The position numbers and the translations under genes were made by a program. DNA of 64,000 nt from Citrus sinensis (taxonomy: Eukaryota; Streptophyta; Magnoliopsida; Sapindales; Rutaceae): NCBI RefSeq assembly GCF_022201045.2, contig NC_068558.1, forward strand, positions 47,967,501-48,031,500, read 5' to 3'. This document shows positions 24,524 through 36,784 of the stretch, one piece after another (the first letter of the stretch is position 1; each line of letters begins with the position of its first letter). The notes under the pieces were generated by a model that saw only the letters and a program-made list of their open reading frames with translations, was not told the origin of the DNA and searched no databases.

Positions 24524-26515
24524 TTGGTCCTCCAAATAAATAACACTAGACTTAAAAACCAGATTGGAGGCGATTTCACTTCTTTTGTTTTTTTAGGTCA
24601 CTGAAGCTCACTTTTGACTTGTAGTTAGATTGCATCGTTATTTCCCTCGAAATTTAAACAAATCAGGACTCAGGAGAGCTTTTCGCGCAAGTGAGTTAAA
24701 GGGTGTGTTTGCCAGACAACTCAGAATAATGTATTAGAACCATGTGTAATATATATATATATATATATATTATAATCTCACGTTCGGTTTCCATACACAT
24801 TGCATAAGTAAAAATTTAATGCAAACCCATATAATCTAAACGGGAATGGGGTCGGGTTTAGTAAAATCAGCATAAAAGTAAACATTTACATAGAAATTAT
24901 TAAAATGGACTAATGTTATTATTTTGTTACACTAAAAATAATTAGAATTCATTTTAAAGCCAATTATTCAATAAAGGAATAGTTTTATTTTATTTTTTTC
25001 AACTTTCTATTTGTATGTTCCATAAATCATTAGCATTAAATACCAATTAAAATTGTTAAGATTTTGTTTAACAGATAAAAGTAGAAAGTCATTGTTCTGT
25101 TGTCGTAATCAGTGCTCTTGCCAGTGATCACGCAAGTATATCATCGGATTGGAAATTTAATGATCTACCCAACGGGGTTCATTTCATCGGCATTGGATGG
25201 GTGATAGAGGAGCACAAGTCTCTTGAAGAGTACGTGAAACTGTCATTCAATCGTCAAACAGCAGCTGGCACGGTGCACAATTACAGGAGCATTGGTCATC
25301 GTTGGCCAATCTATCATAAGAATGTATTGCTGCATCCCAGTTTGCTTCGCCGGCGTTTTGGCGGCCACCAAACTTTGGAGGCGCATGCGTAGCCACTACT
25401 TCCCATTTGCCCCTCGTAAAATCATCATTTTGCTGGGCGAAACATTTGGAGTTTGATCATTTGGGGTGTGTCGCAATAAGAACAGTTCATCGGTTGTTGT
25501 CATTGCGCCGGAGACAGTGCCGGTTTCCGACGATAATTTTCTTTTCTTTTTTTTTATATTCTGGTTAAATTCAAAAATCAAAATATTACTAAATTTCCTT
25601 ATTTCAGTCCAGGGGTATATTTGAAAATATATTATTAAGTTGAGGATAATATTGGGATTATGCATTACAAAAATCAAATTGTTAAAAAGCCTAATTTCTA
25701 AAAGCAACTCCAATTAACTTTCAACATTTAGTACAAAAAGAGATTATTTGAGAATTAAATTTTTTATTATCTGATAATTTAAAACAATCTCAACCATGCT
25801 CTAACTTTGATTATATGAATAAAAATTAATAGAAGCACAGAGGTATGCTTCTCCCCCTCTCTCACTCTTTTTTTTTTTTTAATTAAAAAAAAATCTTTTA
25901 GAATATCACATTGTAATTATAATTTTCTTGCACCGGGGCGGGCATGGTTAGCAGCATAACAGCAAAACAAGAAAGGACTTGAAAGAAACATTAGGCTGCT
26001 GGCTGATGGTGGTGGAAGTGTGAGATAAAATCTCTCTTTTGTTTGGATGCTTCTTCCTAAATTCTCATGGTTCTGTCGTACGAAAAGTATTTCCTGTCTA
26101 TGAAACGGCGTCGTACTACTGATTATAATATAGTTGCTTAATTCTCCTCTTAGTTGCTTTGTTTGGTGATGGTGGAGGAATTACAATTTACACAGGTCCT
26201 CGAGTCTCAAGCCTTCATCAACCTTCAGCCTCATTGATCGTTTCTTTTATCGTAAAACATTTTTTATAATCGCAATCGAATAACGTTGTTTTTTGCTTTC
26301 TCGCTGTTCTTGTAATTTCGTAGGTTGAGCTCCTCGTTTCTGACTCAATGACCTTAAGGTGTTCGCGAAAACGCCTAAATGAAAGCAGAGTTTAAAATGA
26401 AAATCTAATTAATACAGCAGCGATTCATCTCTTTCTTTCTTCAAAGTTCGCAGTTGATAACAGAACTTTCTTCGAGAGTAATGATGTTTTTCTCAAATTG
26501 CTTGCAGTTGCCATC
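24524..26515. other. Intergenic between CYP703A and CNX3
   Basis: Holds a TA repeat near 24752-24770 and an unidentified open stretch at 25067-25392, listed separately. The right end should contain the CNX3 promoter and 5' UTR; a 5' UTR intron with an acceptor at CTTGCAG (26501-26507) is possible. Confidence 0.45.
25067..25392 (+). pseudogene. Unidentified open stretch, possible gene remnant
   Basis: After a TAA at 25069-25071 the frame stays open for about 106 codons (VESHCSVVVISALASDH..., then WKFNDLPNGVHFIGIGWV) and ends in LEAHA-stop. There is no clear ATG, the composition looks protein-like, and TTTAACAG just upstream resembles a splice acceptor. I do not recognise the family; GVHFIGIGWV faintly recalls BRCT repeats. 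It may be chance. Confidence 0.25.
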
Positions 26516-27609
26516 ATGATTCTTCGTCGACTTGCAGCTGCATTTCCTCACTCAAGAAGGTTCTTTAGTAGTAACAGTAACCATGATTTTGCAAGTGCAA
26601 TTGTGGATCTCAACAAGGTAAGGCACTGTTGTATATTTTATCGAAGTTGATTCACAAAGTTTATTCTCGTAGTTGTTGATATATAATTTGATAAAGGTCA
26701 TCACGTGCACACATCGCGCCAGCAACTTTGTCGCTGAATAAAAAGCATAATGAATCTTGAAGAGTTCCCTTGTGATTGATTTGAATGAATGATTGAAATA
26801 TAGGATCCGAGAACTCAATTTGAAAATTAGTTAGTTAGATCCATTTAAGATAACAATAATGTTGGGGATCCCAGCAGCTTTGTCCCAACTTGAGTTCCAA
26901 CTGTCATGTGTCAAGATTCTTCAAGTTATTATTTTCTTTTATGTATCTCGTTCAATTTCTGAGGTAGATTCTAATGTCAAGACTCTTTGAATTTATATGA
27001 TAACCGGGGCCTCAGGAGATGGAATCAATCTTTGGTGAACCTCCTACTTCAAATGGGTTTTCTGGTTCTGTAAGTAATGATTTCATGGCTCAAGAAGCTC
27101 AGTTGACATCTCAAAAGATTTGTGATAGCACACCTGGCCTGACCCACATTGGCCGGACAGGAGAAGCACAAATGGTGGATGTCTCTCCAAAAGAAAATAG
27201 TCAAAGAACTGCCATTGCTAATTGCAAGGTAATTCTGGGCAAAAAGGTGTTTGATCTGGTCTTAGCAAACCAATTGGCCAAGGGGGATGTCCTTAGTGTA
27301 GCAAAAATAGCAGGCATTAGTGGAGCAAAGCATACCAGCAGTCTCATCCCACTATGTCACAATATCACCTTAACTCATGTTCGCGTTGATCTTATGCTGA
27401 ACTCTAAGGATTTTAGTGTAGACATTGAAGGGGAAGCAGTGTCATCAGGGAAAACTGGGGTTGAAATGGAAGCTATGACGGCTGTAACTGTTGCCGGTCT
27501 AACAGTCTATGATATGTGCAAGGCTGCTTCAAAGGATATTCAGATTACAGATGTAAGGCTTGATAGAAAAACTGGTGGTAAAAGTGGGGATTGGTGCAGG
27601 GAGAAGTAA
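26516..27609 (+). CDS. CNX3: CNX3, molybdenum cofactor step 1 (MoaC family), mitochondrial
   Basis: Two exons, 26516-26617 and 27016-27609, give 231 residues. Exon 1 encodes MILRRLAAAFPHSRRFFSS, an Arg/Ser-rich, acid-poor mitochondrial targeting peptide. The MoaC fold follows: LTHIG (76-80), MVDVSPKE, SLIPLCHNI (143-151), SSGKTGVEMEA (177-187) and the C-terminal RKTGGKSG. With CNX2 (MoaA-like), CNX3 makes cyclic pyranopterin monophosphate from GTP in the mitochondrial matrix; the product is exported to the cytosol for molybdopterin synthesis, needed for nitrate reductase and aldehyde oxidases. The LCHN histidine and the Lys/Glu residues of KTGVEME are the conserved active-site set. The first exon is chosen because it is open from an ATG and ends in a consensus AAG|GTAAGG. 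Confidence 0.95.
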
Positions 27610-28234
27610 TGATATGTTTGGTGGAAGAATTCAATGTTAATACTGTCAAAAATCATGGATGCCCATACTTATATGAGCTTCTAGGCTTCAGAATCAGAAG
27701 TAACATGGTTTATTTTTAATGAACTTTCATGGCAGAATTCATGCTTGAAGTGAATATTTGTTACGGTCAATTTAGTTTCTTCACCTGAAGCAAATATGAA
27801 AATTAATGGATTGCCATCCTCTCATTTATGTATCTTAAACTGATCTGATCCATGCTTCAAGATAGGTTTTTCCCACTTGCTTCTCTTTTATACATGTGTT
27901 GCCTACACAAGGCATAAGTAAATGATTTATTTTAGCTGGGTTGTATTAATTGAGGTAGAAGGGACTTCATAGTGGTGTAGCTATGATTTGCTTGGGGACT
28001 GATGAGCCCCAAATTTGTTTGCTTGAGTATTAACCAATCTACTCCACATTTTACTTCGCTTTACGGTAGATATTGTCTTCTGGATTCTATAGCAGAGAAA
28101 ATGAGTTAGTTTCTTCCCGTGATAGATTTGTTTTTCAACCACCACATTAGCTTTTTTCTCTCCTATTTTTTTTAATTATATGAGACTAATGCTCATATTA
28201 CAACTCATATTACATGAAACTATTACTGAGTATA

Positions 28235-28378
28235 TTTACAATTATACAATTCCTGCGATTAGAGCTCAGGTTTTTACCGATTTACAATTAGACAATTCCT
28301 GGGCTCTAGAACCTATATTTTTTTACCCATTTACAATTAGATAATTCTTAAGCTCTAGAGTCTAAATTTTTACCCTTT
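28235..28378. repeat. Three diverged tandem units of about 48 bp
   Basis: Each unit starts TTTACAATTA near 28235, 28281 and 28330 and ends in a TTTTTACC-type run. The units differ at several positions, so the array is old. Confidence 0.7.
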
Positions 28379-28938
28379 AGTATTTAAGGGACGTTTACTC
28401 CACTTTCATTTTGAGAAGGAGAATATTGTTTTCATTCAAATTTTTTGAAAAAAATTTAGTCCCTACAATGCTTTTGTGAGGCTCGAACAACGACTCTAAC
28501 AATTGTGAGGACTCTGCCACTTGTCCAAAGGTCAAGTCGCTCACCACATTAGCTTTAATACTTAATTGAGGAGGAGTTCTGCTATTTGAACTCCGCGAAG
28601 ACAAAAGGATGACAGAAAAAATTACCACGTGAATCAACTGAGTTGTTTGCAACTGCTAGAGAGAGGACCTATTTATTTATTACGTTAATGGAAACCAAAA
28701 ATTGGCACGTGAATCAAGCAGCTTTTGTCCCTTTGTCTATTACTTTTTGAGTTTAAAAAATAAAATAATCAAAAGAAAGGAAAAACTTCTCAGGCACTTT
28801 TTGAGTTCTGTAGTCTCTCTCTATTTCTCTCATTTACTTGAGCTCTCTGCGTTCAGGAAGGAAAAACTCAAACGAGTTCTGTCTCTGCATCTCAGAAAAA
28901 AAAGGGGCTCGGCGAGAACAAGAAGCGGCCGTCGTCCA

Positions 28939-29074
28939 GGGGGAGTCCGGTAACGAAGCAAATGGAGGGGGAGTCTGGTAACGAACGAAGCAAATGGAGG
29001 GGAGTCTGGTAACGAACGAAGCAAACTCAATGGAGGGGAGTCTGGCAACGAAACAAACTCAATGGAGGGGGAGT
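28939..29074. repeat. GC-rich minisatellite, four units of 28-36 bp
   Basis: Units run from GGGGGAGTCYGGTAACGAA through AAGCAAA to ATGGA; lengths vary because GAAC and CTCA blocks are present or absent. Translation in some frames gives repetitive Ser/Pro-rich peptide, which explains the open frame on the minus strand. Confidence 0.8.
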
Positions 29075-30158
29075 AAAATGAGTGGTTGGGGAGAGGGCAG
29101 AAATGACCATCGTTTTCTCATTTTTTTTTAATTTCTTGTGGATCCACGCAATATTAAAAAAAGCAGAAATCAACGCTTGAAACGAGTGAAACGGCAATTC
29201 AAAGTTGCGTTTCTATCGTCCCTTTGTCTTCATTGAGTTCGTTTATCATTTTCTATTGATGAGAACGTATTACATGGCATCTTCTTCATTATATACATTC
29301 CCCAGCCCCCACTTCAAAGTCAAATATCTTTATCAATTTACCATTACAAGCTAGTGAGCAAAACTTCAAACTTTTTGAGTAACTCATTCTACTAATTGAT
29401 TATCCATGGTTTCTTAGAAGACTGAAAATGCAAGGTTAAACTGTTGAATTCCTTGCCTGATATTTTATGTAGGTACCAGAGATGCTGAGTTGGTTGACGT
29501 ATTAGGAGTGGTACTAAAATCATATTATATAATTCCGCAAAGCATCATTTAACTTTAAAGCTTTAATCTGGATAAAAGCTTGTTTACTTAGGCACATCTC
29601 TCTACTATTTTGTTTTAACTTAAAAGTAAGTCTCAACGCTCATGCTTATTTCTAATGCTCCTTCGGTTGGTGATTCATCTTTTTCTCTGTTGCTCTTTTT
29701 TGCTTTCGAGATTCGTTTACCCCACACGGTCGATGAAACAGGCTTCAATTATAATTTTGGTTAACAGGCAAGAAAGTGCACATCTCTTCTGCCAGCGGCC
29801 TTTGCGCTGAGCCCACCTTCCAAGGAGACCTCTGTTCTATGAAGTGGAGGCTTTACCCCGCATTTTAAATTTGCCTGTGAGCTTCTATTATCACCTGAAA
29901 AAAGAAAAAAAATTAATTCACCCAATTTTTATCTTTAGGGAGCGCTTATAGTGAAAGAATGGTGATGGATAAGGAGACCATGACCAATGGCAGTTCTATT
30001 ATTATATCCCACACATTTATGTACAACCTAACTCACCTAGAATGTTGGTAATAAATGCGATGGGCTGAGAGGATTATACCTGCAGTTTTGAAGAGTGGTG
30101 GTCTATATAAATGCATTGATGAGTAAACTTGCAGTAGATTTTGTGGCCTATTCGGCAT

Positions 30159-30621
30159 GAGAAATTTTACAGTACTTCCAAGTTATAATCTATTGTGGAA
30201 TCACCCACTAATGGCTGAGAGATATGTGGCACTGTATGTTAAAAAATTTAATATCAGATAAATGTAATATTTTCAGATTTCTAATGTAAAAGATGAGCAA
30301 TTAGTTAGTGTTCTCTCACTTCATTACTTTTGATTATATTCTTTATCTTTCTCTCAGTTTTCATCCAAATTCTTGCCCACTAATTAATTGCAGTAATGAA
30401 GTGAGAGAGCACTAATTAATTGCTTGTCTTTCACACTTAGAAATTTGAAATATTGCGCAAAAGAAAAGTGAGAAATTTAATTTAATTTGATTTAAATTTT
30501 TAACTATATTTAATTTGCTTTAAATTTTTTAACATATGCCGTCACATGTCTCTCAATTATTAGTTAGTAGTTCCACATTAGAATATGACATGAAACATCT
30601 AATATTCTGTAGAATTTCTTG
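30159..30621. mobile_element. Foldback element, about 460-bp inverted repeat
   Basis: The left arm begins GAGAAATTTTACAGTA and the right arm ends TTCTGTAGAATTTCTT. Matching inner segments include GAGAGATATGTGGCACTGTA (from 30217) with its partner at about 30534-30556, and CTCTCACTTCATTAC (30313-30327) with GTAATGAAGTGAGAG (30392-30406). A loop of about 65 nt separates the arms. Transcription would give a long imperfect hairpin. Confidence 0.7.
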
Positions 30622-30644
30622 TTTGGTTTTTACTTTCTTTCTCT

Positions 30645-30904
30645 TGAGAAATTTTATAATATGTCAAAGATAATCTAATCGACTAATGTATGTATGATGT
30701 GTGTAATTAAATTTAATAAAACTATCACTTGTATGGTTATTTTTTAAAATAAATGTACACATATTACAATATTATTTACTTACACTTACATGTATGATGT
30801 GTTTAATTAAATTTAATAAAACTACCACTTACATAATTATTTTTTAAAGTAAATACACATATTACAACGTCATAATACCTCATTTGTATCTTAAAATTTC
30901 TCAT
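30645..30904. mobile_element. Short TIR element beside the foldback
   Basis: The ends TGAGAAATTTTATAATATG (left) and CTTAAAATTTCTCA (right) are inverted. Inside, a segment of about 65 bp (TTAATTAAATTTAATAAAAC, TATTTTTTAAA, ACACATATTACAA) occurs twice, near 30704 and 30809. The termini resemble those of the neighbouring foldback. Confidence 0.5.
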
Positions 30905-31752
30905 CATTTCTCTTCTCCCTCGCCTATGCCTAACCAAATTATTTTATTGGGCAATGCAATTTAAACGTTGCCTGTTAACTCTTCCCTCTTGTATGACAGT
31001 ACGACATCAACATTTTTTTTTCATTACCTAATGTTTGATGTTTCTTGAATTGCATGCATCACTGACATTTACCTATTTGTCTCATTTATCTTGCTTTTTA
31101 AATCATCAACTCCTAACAATCTTCACCGATGCTTTAATGGTTAAACACATCAAACCAAATGGCGATGCCTGCATTTCCCGTACTTTTAATAATCATCGTG
31201 CTAGAAGATGAAAATAGTTGTTCAGATCCACGGTTCAATGCACAAATCAAGCTAGTTGGTTGGGTGAGTGGGTCATCCAATTAGCTATAGTCTCTTAATG
31301 ATGGGACCTACGAACATGTGCCTCGTGAGCTTTTCTGAAGCAAGGCATGACAAGCATGTGTCGCTTTCTAATGAAAGAAATTTTGACAAATTGGCCATCA
31401 TGTCATGTTCACAAACCTTATATATCCCTTGAACCATTTCGACGAATGTATTCTTCACGGTCCTTGCTGTACCTACAGCAACAAATATTAATTACCGTAT
31501 CACTCAACGGCCAGTCCAAAAGCAAAACCATTCTGGCAGTTGTGTGCTTTCTTTTAATGGAAAAGGAAAATAAAGAGTAAAGAAAATGAGGGGAGATTAC
31601 ACGACAGGAATCAGCGGAAGGTCAAGCCAGACCAGCTAGCTGGAGAGAGAGAATCACGAGGAAATTTCAATAATACACAAAGAAAGGCTTCGAAGAACAT
31701 GAAAAGCATGAAATTACATCTTGGTCTTTCATCGGTGGATCTTACTTTATTA

Positions 31753-32366
31753 GGGTAATTTTTAAAAACCTCCCCTGAGGTTTGGGCTTGTTGCAAGTAG
31801 ATGGCGATAATTGATTTATTTGTAAAAAACCCCCTACCGTCAGTTAAGTTTAACATTGACCGTTAGTTGACCATGCAAAGATAATATTACCCTTAACAAT
31901 AGTTTGTAAACGAAAATAACTAAAAAAAAACTAAAATTATTGGTGCAAAAAGCACAAACCTTATTTTTTGACAATTTTATCCTTGTCAATTCTAAAAATT
32001 TACAATATCATAGATAAAGATTATAACTATTTCATTTTTAAATTTTTAATTTTATCTTTCTTGTAGGAATTTTAAGGAAATATCAATAATTTAAAGATGA
32101 TTTTTTAATTTTTTAATTTTAACTTTTTTATAGGAACTTTAAGAAAATATCAATAATTTAAAAAGAGTAAAATAGCTAATAATTTTGGTTTTTTTTTAGT
32201 TATTTTCGTTTATAAACTATTGTTAAGGGTAATATTGTCTTTGCACGGTCAACTAACGGTCAATGTTAAACTTAACTGACGGTAGGGGGTTTTTTACAAA
32301 TAAATCAATTCTCACCATCTACTTGCAACAAGCCCAAACCTCAGGGGAGGTTTTTAAAAATTACCC
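31753..32366. mobile_element. Mutator-like MITE with 10-bp target duplication
   Basis: The termini GGGTAATTTTTAAAAACC and GGTTTTTAAAAATTACCC are the ends of inverted repeats at least 180 bp long. TACTTTATTA stands on both flanks (31743-31752 and 32367-32376). Long TIRs with a 9-10-bp duplication point to Mutator-like elements. The interior is AT-rich and non-coding. Confidence 0.8.
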
Positions 32367-32470
32367 TACTTTATTAATTAGAGTTCAATTATGTTGAAAC
32401 TCTTCCAAATAGGATTACTGTTGGATGATCCTATGATCATACAAACAAATATTAAATATTTATTATTATT

Positions 32471-32825
32471 GCAATCTAACGATCATTATCAATCAATTCT
32501 TTATGGTGAAACGAATCCACCATAGCTGCTACCTATTAATTCTTTTATTCTGTGAAGTCACTGCTATTATCATCAGTGGGAACATGGGAATGTCATTTTG
32601 CCATAAAGTAAAAACCAAGTGATGATAGATTAGGCGTTGAAACTTACTGTTACGATCTAACGATCATCATTAATCAATGTTTTACGGTGAAACAGCTCCA
32701 CCATAGTTACTGCCTATTAATTATTATATACTTTGAAGTCACTGCTATTATCATCAGTGGGAACATGGGAGTATGTTTTGCCATAAAGTCAAAACCAAGC
32801 GATGATATATTAGGCATTGAAACTT
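32471..32825. repeat. Diverged 175-bp tandem duplication
   Basis: Both halves contain CTAACGATCAT, ACTGCTATTATCATCAGTGG and TTGCCATAAAGT at matching offsets (copies near 32471-32645 and 32650-32825), with scattered substitutions. Confidence 0.75.
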
Positions 32826-35020
32826 ATGTGCATGTACTTGGCGTTTTAACACTTCTACACTAAGAATGTTATACTTACCTTTTATTCCAACTAATATTAC
32901 AAATGGTATATTACTATAAGATTAGTTCAAGTGATAGATAATTATTAAATCTTATTATTTTTAATTTAAATAGTAAATTTTTATTGGTAACACATCAATT
33001 GAGATACAAACTAAGTATCCTAATTAAGTAAGCATAGCCTTAATCTTCTACGCTACACTTACTAAGATTTCGTTTTCTTTGTTAAATAGCTAACAGTTAC
33101 GGGTGATCAAGGGCCATCAAATCATGTTTTATTGATAAAGATATTTTACAATTGTCCATGTGTATATTGTATACTATATGTTTTAGGTTTATATATCCGT
33201 GGATCTTACTCTAATACATAAATCATGCATTTCCCAATCAACAATCAAATTAGACTAGAATCATAATGAGTTAGAGTGATATATGTTGTATTACTATTGA
33301 TGTGTTTATTTTGTTTTGAAATCAGAATGGAATAGTTCAAGTTGTTAGAATGTCTTTAGTTAATTGTTGTTGTTGTTGTTATTAGTTTGTATTATGGTAA
33401 TTGTGATTATTATTGTTAAAAAACTATTGTTTACAATAATAATAACAATCACAATAACAGTAATGATAACGACAACAAATATTACAAAAAATAAAATATA
33501 TAACAAATTATCAATAATAACAAAACAAAAATGATGATGATGATTGTGATGATATGGCAATCTCCATGGCATGGGAGTCGGCAACAGTAGTAGCACGGGA
33601 TAGTCAACGACAATAGTGACGAATGGGCAATAGCAGCGATGTCTGCGACAAGTGGCATGTGACACTTACGGTGTGAGGTTAACAAGGTTGATGGCGTGCG
33701 ACATTCAACAATGTGCTGCACAACGACCTGTGATGCGAATCTGATGGTTTGACAAGATTAATGTTGCTGGTGGTGGTTAGAATTTCTAACGAAAGGAAAT
33801 TAGGGATTTTTTTATTTTCATTGTTTTTTGAATATTCAAATTCAAGACAAAAGTGGAATTAAAAAATTTTGGTGAGAGTAAAAGAGTTGATCCTAGGAAT
33901 GGAAACTTGATTCCTAACCCCTCATAGGAATCAAGTTCTCATTTGTCATTTCAATTTCACATGGGCCTTACAATTTCCATTCTACTCTCCTTTCAATTTT
34001 TGTAAGTAAATAACATGTATGATTATGATTTTGTTCACATTCCTTAAGTCTATAGGTAAACACACCCAAAGTTTCTAGATATAGTAATAATGGATGATGG
34101 AAAGAAGACAAGAGTAAAGACTCAAGAAAGAAAAATGAGTTTGTGATTAAGAGTACCTATAAGCATAATAAATGACTGTTGAACCAGAATGTCGAGAATA
34201 CTATGGACACATTACATAAATTAATAATCATATGAAATTTCTTGTTGCATGTGCTCGATAATACAAGATGATATAAGTCTAGTAAGCTAACCCACAGTCT
34301 TGTGCAAGATAATCACTCTGTAAAATCAAAATGAAACTAATGTTATGATAAAATAAGGAAATCATACTTAACCAGACATATTTTAACAAACGGAATGGAT
34401 CATTGCTTGCTCTATCCAAAATAGCAGCTAAGCTCAACTCCCCAAAATGTCCACTAGATTGTCTATTCAGATTCAGTATTCGCATAATAACAATACATTT
34501 GTATTAATTAACATCAATTAAAATTCAAATATCCAACATATTATTTAACCCTGTCTTTACTTTATTGCATTCGAAAGAATATTTTTGTCATCTCACCCTC
34601 TTTCTTTCTTTCACTTTATCCCCAATGAGTAAAATTTAGAAGGTTTAATTCAAATTATCCCATTATGAATTGATTATCTTTAAATTATTTCCTTACTTTT
34701 AGAAACTTCAATTTATCCCCTATTTAGTTAAGAAAAAAAAAAAATCAACACACCCTTATTTTTACCTTTAGCTTTTGAACAAAAATGGAGGTAATTTGTA
34801 ATTTTTAAAAGTAAAGGGGTTAATTTAAATGTAGTCAATTTACAATGAGAATAATCCAAAATTTACCAAATTTAGGGTAAGAACTTGCTAAACCCCGTCA
34901 CCCCCTACTAGGAAAAATAACCTCTCGTCATGTTGGAAGCTCTCATATGGCGGGAATATTTCCCCTTTTCCTTTCTTTTTGGCTTCCCTTGATTCCTCCT
35001 TCCTTAGAGAGGTTTCTCTC
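32826..35020. other. Gene-poor spacer with simple repeats
   Basis: Contains GTT/AAC and AAT/ATT microsatellite tracts at 33362-33545. GTGTTTATTTTG near 33301 and its inverse AGGTAAACACACCC near 34054-34069 could be the ends of another MITE. Open stretches here follow the repeats and are not genes. Confidence 0.4.
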
Positions 35021-35029
35021 TCTTCCCTA

Positions 35030-36104
35030 GGGATGTCAATGGTCCCCGCCTTGAACCCGATTTCGGAAGCCATCCCCAAACCTACCTCATACCCGAAAAA
35101 GTTATAATTAGACAATTCAGGTATGTCTCCCAAAATCTCCGAATTGAGTGGGGTTTAAAGTGGGGAAGCAATCGCCATTTATTTTTTTCCAACAAAATAT
35201 TAAGTATTGAATATTCGTCTCTTTTTCTCAAAAGAAGAAAAAAAATTAAATTTTAATATATAGATTTAAAAATTTAATTACAAATGATCAAATTTTAACA
35301 ACCTCCAAAAAGTGAGAATATAATAATTTTAAGTCTTCAATATAATTATAAATGATCAAATTTTACAAAACAAATCAAAATAATGCTATACCTTCAACAT
35401 AAACTTGCAGTAGCCTCTCAGTAATCATCACCGTTCATGCACATTCTAAAATTCTTCATAAACACACAACAAGATAAAAATAAATATAAATAAAAATATG
35501 TTTTAACAATTTTAACTTAACAAATACTTGATAAAATAATATAAATTAAAACGATATACCTTTACAACCTCTACATCTGTTTCATTTCAATTTTTAGATT
35601 TCCAAATAAATATAGACTTTTACAAATCATCATTTCAACAGTAGCCTCATGAATACAACCACACCCAAAATTAAGAAAATTTGACCTGCGCAATTAACAA
35701 AAAATTACTTTGATTGATCAAATGTCAGGGAAGGCCATGATGGGTGGTTGAGTCCAATGAGAAATGATAGTCCCAGTAAGAAAGGTTTAGCGGCTTACGG
35801 CAAGAGAGGAAAGTGACGTTCATAGCGAAGCTTGGTCTTTTTGCGTCAGACGTGACAGCCAGGAAAGGGAAGCTCTGTTGGAGACTTCGAGGTGGTGATG
35901 GGTAGAGAGCAGAGTTTTTGAGAGTAAGCTGAGAGTTTAAATCTAGGGTTTTGCTGTTTTGTTAAATTTTTGTAATTATTTAATTAAAATTGAAAATTTA
36001 TTTTGATTTAAGAAAAATAAAAATATTTTCGGGTCAAGTTTGGGGTCCGATAAAATCTCCGAACCCAAACCTAAAATTTATTTTGTATTTAGACTTAGAC
36101 CGAG
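35030..36104. mobile_element. hAT-like element, GGGATGTCAATGG end
   Basis: The left end is AGGGATGTCAATGGTCCCCG; the GC-rich rim (CCCGATTTCGGAAGCC, CATACCCGAA) is mirrored by GGGTCCGATAAAATCTCCG near 36042. It runs into a TTGGCACCCC motif shared with the next element. No target duplication was found, so the right boundary is uncertain. Confidence 0.4.
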
Positions 36105-36784
36105 ACTATTGGCACCCCTTTAAAATTTTAATGAAACTCCTCTTCTAAAAAAACCTCATTAATTAATTAGAAGAATTCATAATTTATAAGAATATATATG
36201 TTCTTCCAAAATTATCCCTAATTCAATCTTTTTCCATCTTCTTTCTTTATGAAAGATGTCTTTTTCAAAAAAGAAAAAAAGTAATGCTGCATTAACACAA
36301 AAAATATTACGAGAGAGAACTACAAATTGCATAAGCTCATCCCCTAGCCAAATACACGATTAGCTATCATTTCAAACACCCCAAATTTCTTATCAACCTT
36401 TTCCTTAACAAAAGCAATGAGATTAAGTATGTTTCCAGAAGTCGAGTCACCGACATCTACCGAGAAATTGGCATGAACATTTGAAATCTCCTCTAAAATC
36501 TTGATGAAATTGAGCATAGGTTGAAAAGATGACTCCCTAATTGGCTGGAGCATCCCCTTAGGAAAAATTTAGTTTTCTTATAATGTTCTTTTTATTTTTT
36601 TGATGAATTATTAATTAAAAAAAAGAATTTGTTCGCAAAGAGAAAGAATCGATTTACTGGAATTGATATAGGGGCAATTTTGAAAGAATATAGATATACT
36701 TATAAATAATGAATTTTTTCCATCAGTAATGGGGTTCGTTTAAAAGAGAGATTTTATTAGGACATTAGAGGGGTGCCAATAGTC
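36105..36784. mobile_element. TIR element carrying a MurB-like gene fragment
   Basis: The ends ACTATTGGCACCCC (36105) and GGGGTGCCAATAGT (to 36784) are inverted. Homology continues inward for about 130 bp, for example CATAATTTATAAGAATATAT against its counterpart on the other strand at 36684-36712. The interior holds the fragment at 36344-36553. No target duplication was identified, so the exact boundaries and the superfamily are open. Confidence 0.5.
36344..36553 (-). pseudogene. Fragment resembling the C-terminus of UDP-N-acetylmuramate dehydrogenase (MurB)
   Basis: The minus strand reads VHANFSVDVGDSTS, then ILNLIAFVKEKVDKKFGV. This matches the MurB C-terminal pattern HANF-(6)-G-(2)-T-(5)-LI-(2)-V-(2)-V-(3)-FG known from bacteria and from plastid-type plant homologues. 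The normal ending after KFGV is replaced, and the sequence before VHANF is not MurB that I recognise. A short open frame with an ATG remains, but no FAD-binding domain is present. I read it as a captured exon piece, not a working gene. Confidence 0.5.

Larger units (their letters stand above)
27610..31742. other. Gene-poor spacer downstream of CNX3
   Basis: Starts with the CNX3 3' UTR. No further gene recognised. It contains the repeats at 28235-28378 and 28939-29074 and the foldback elements at 30159-30621 and 30645-30904, all listed. Confidence 0.5.

Noticed and set aside
25396-25713. 105-codon open frame on the minus strand
   Set aside because: Mostly low-complexity Lys/Ile/Asn sequence from AT-rich DNA, without any family resemblance.
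28235-28378. Tandem repeats considered as a CRISPR-like array
   Set aside because: Units are adjacent and diverged with no unique spacers, and this is plant nuclear DNA.
28830-29048. Pro/Ser/Leu-rich open frame on the minus strand
   Set aside because: It is only the translation of the minisatellite at 28939-29074.
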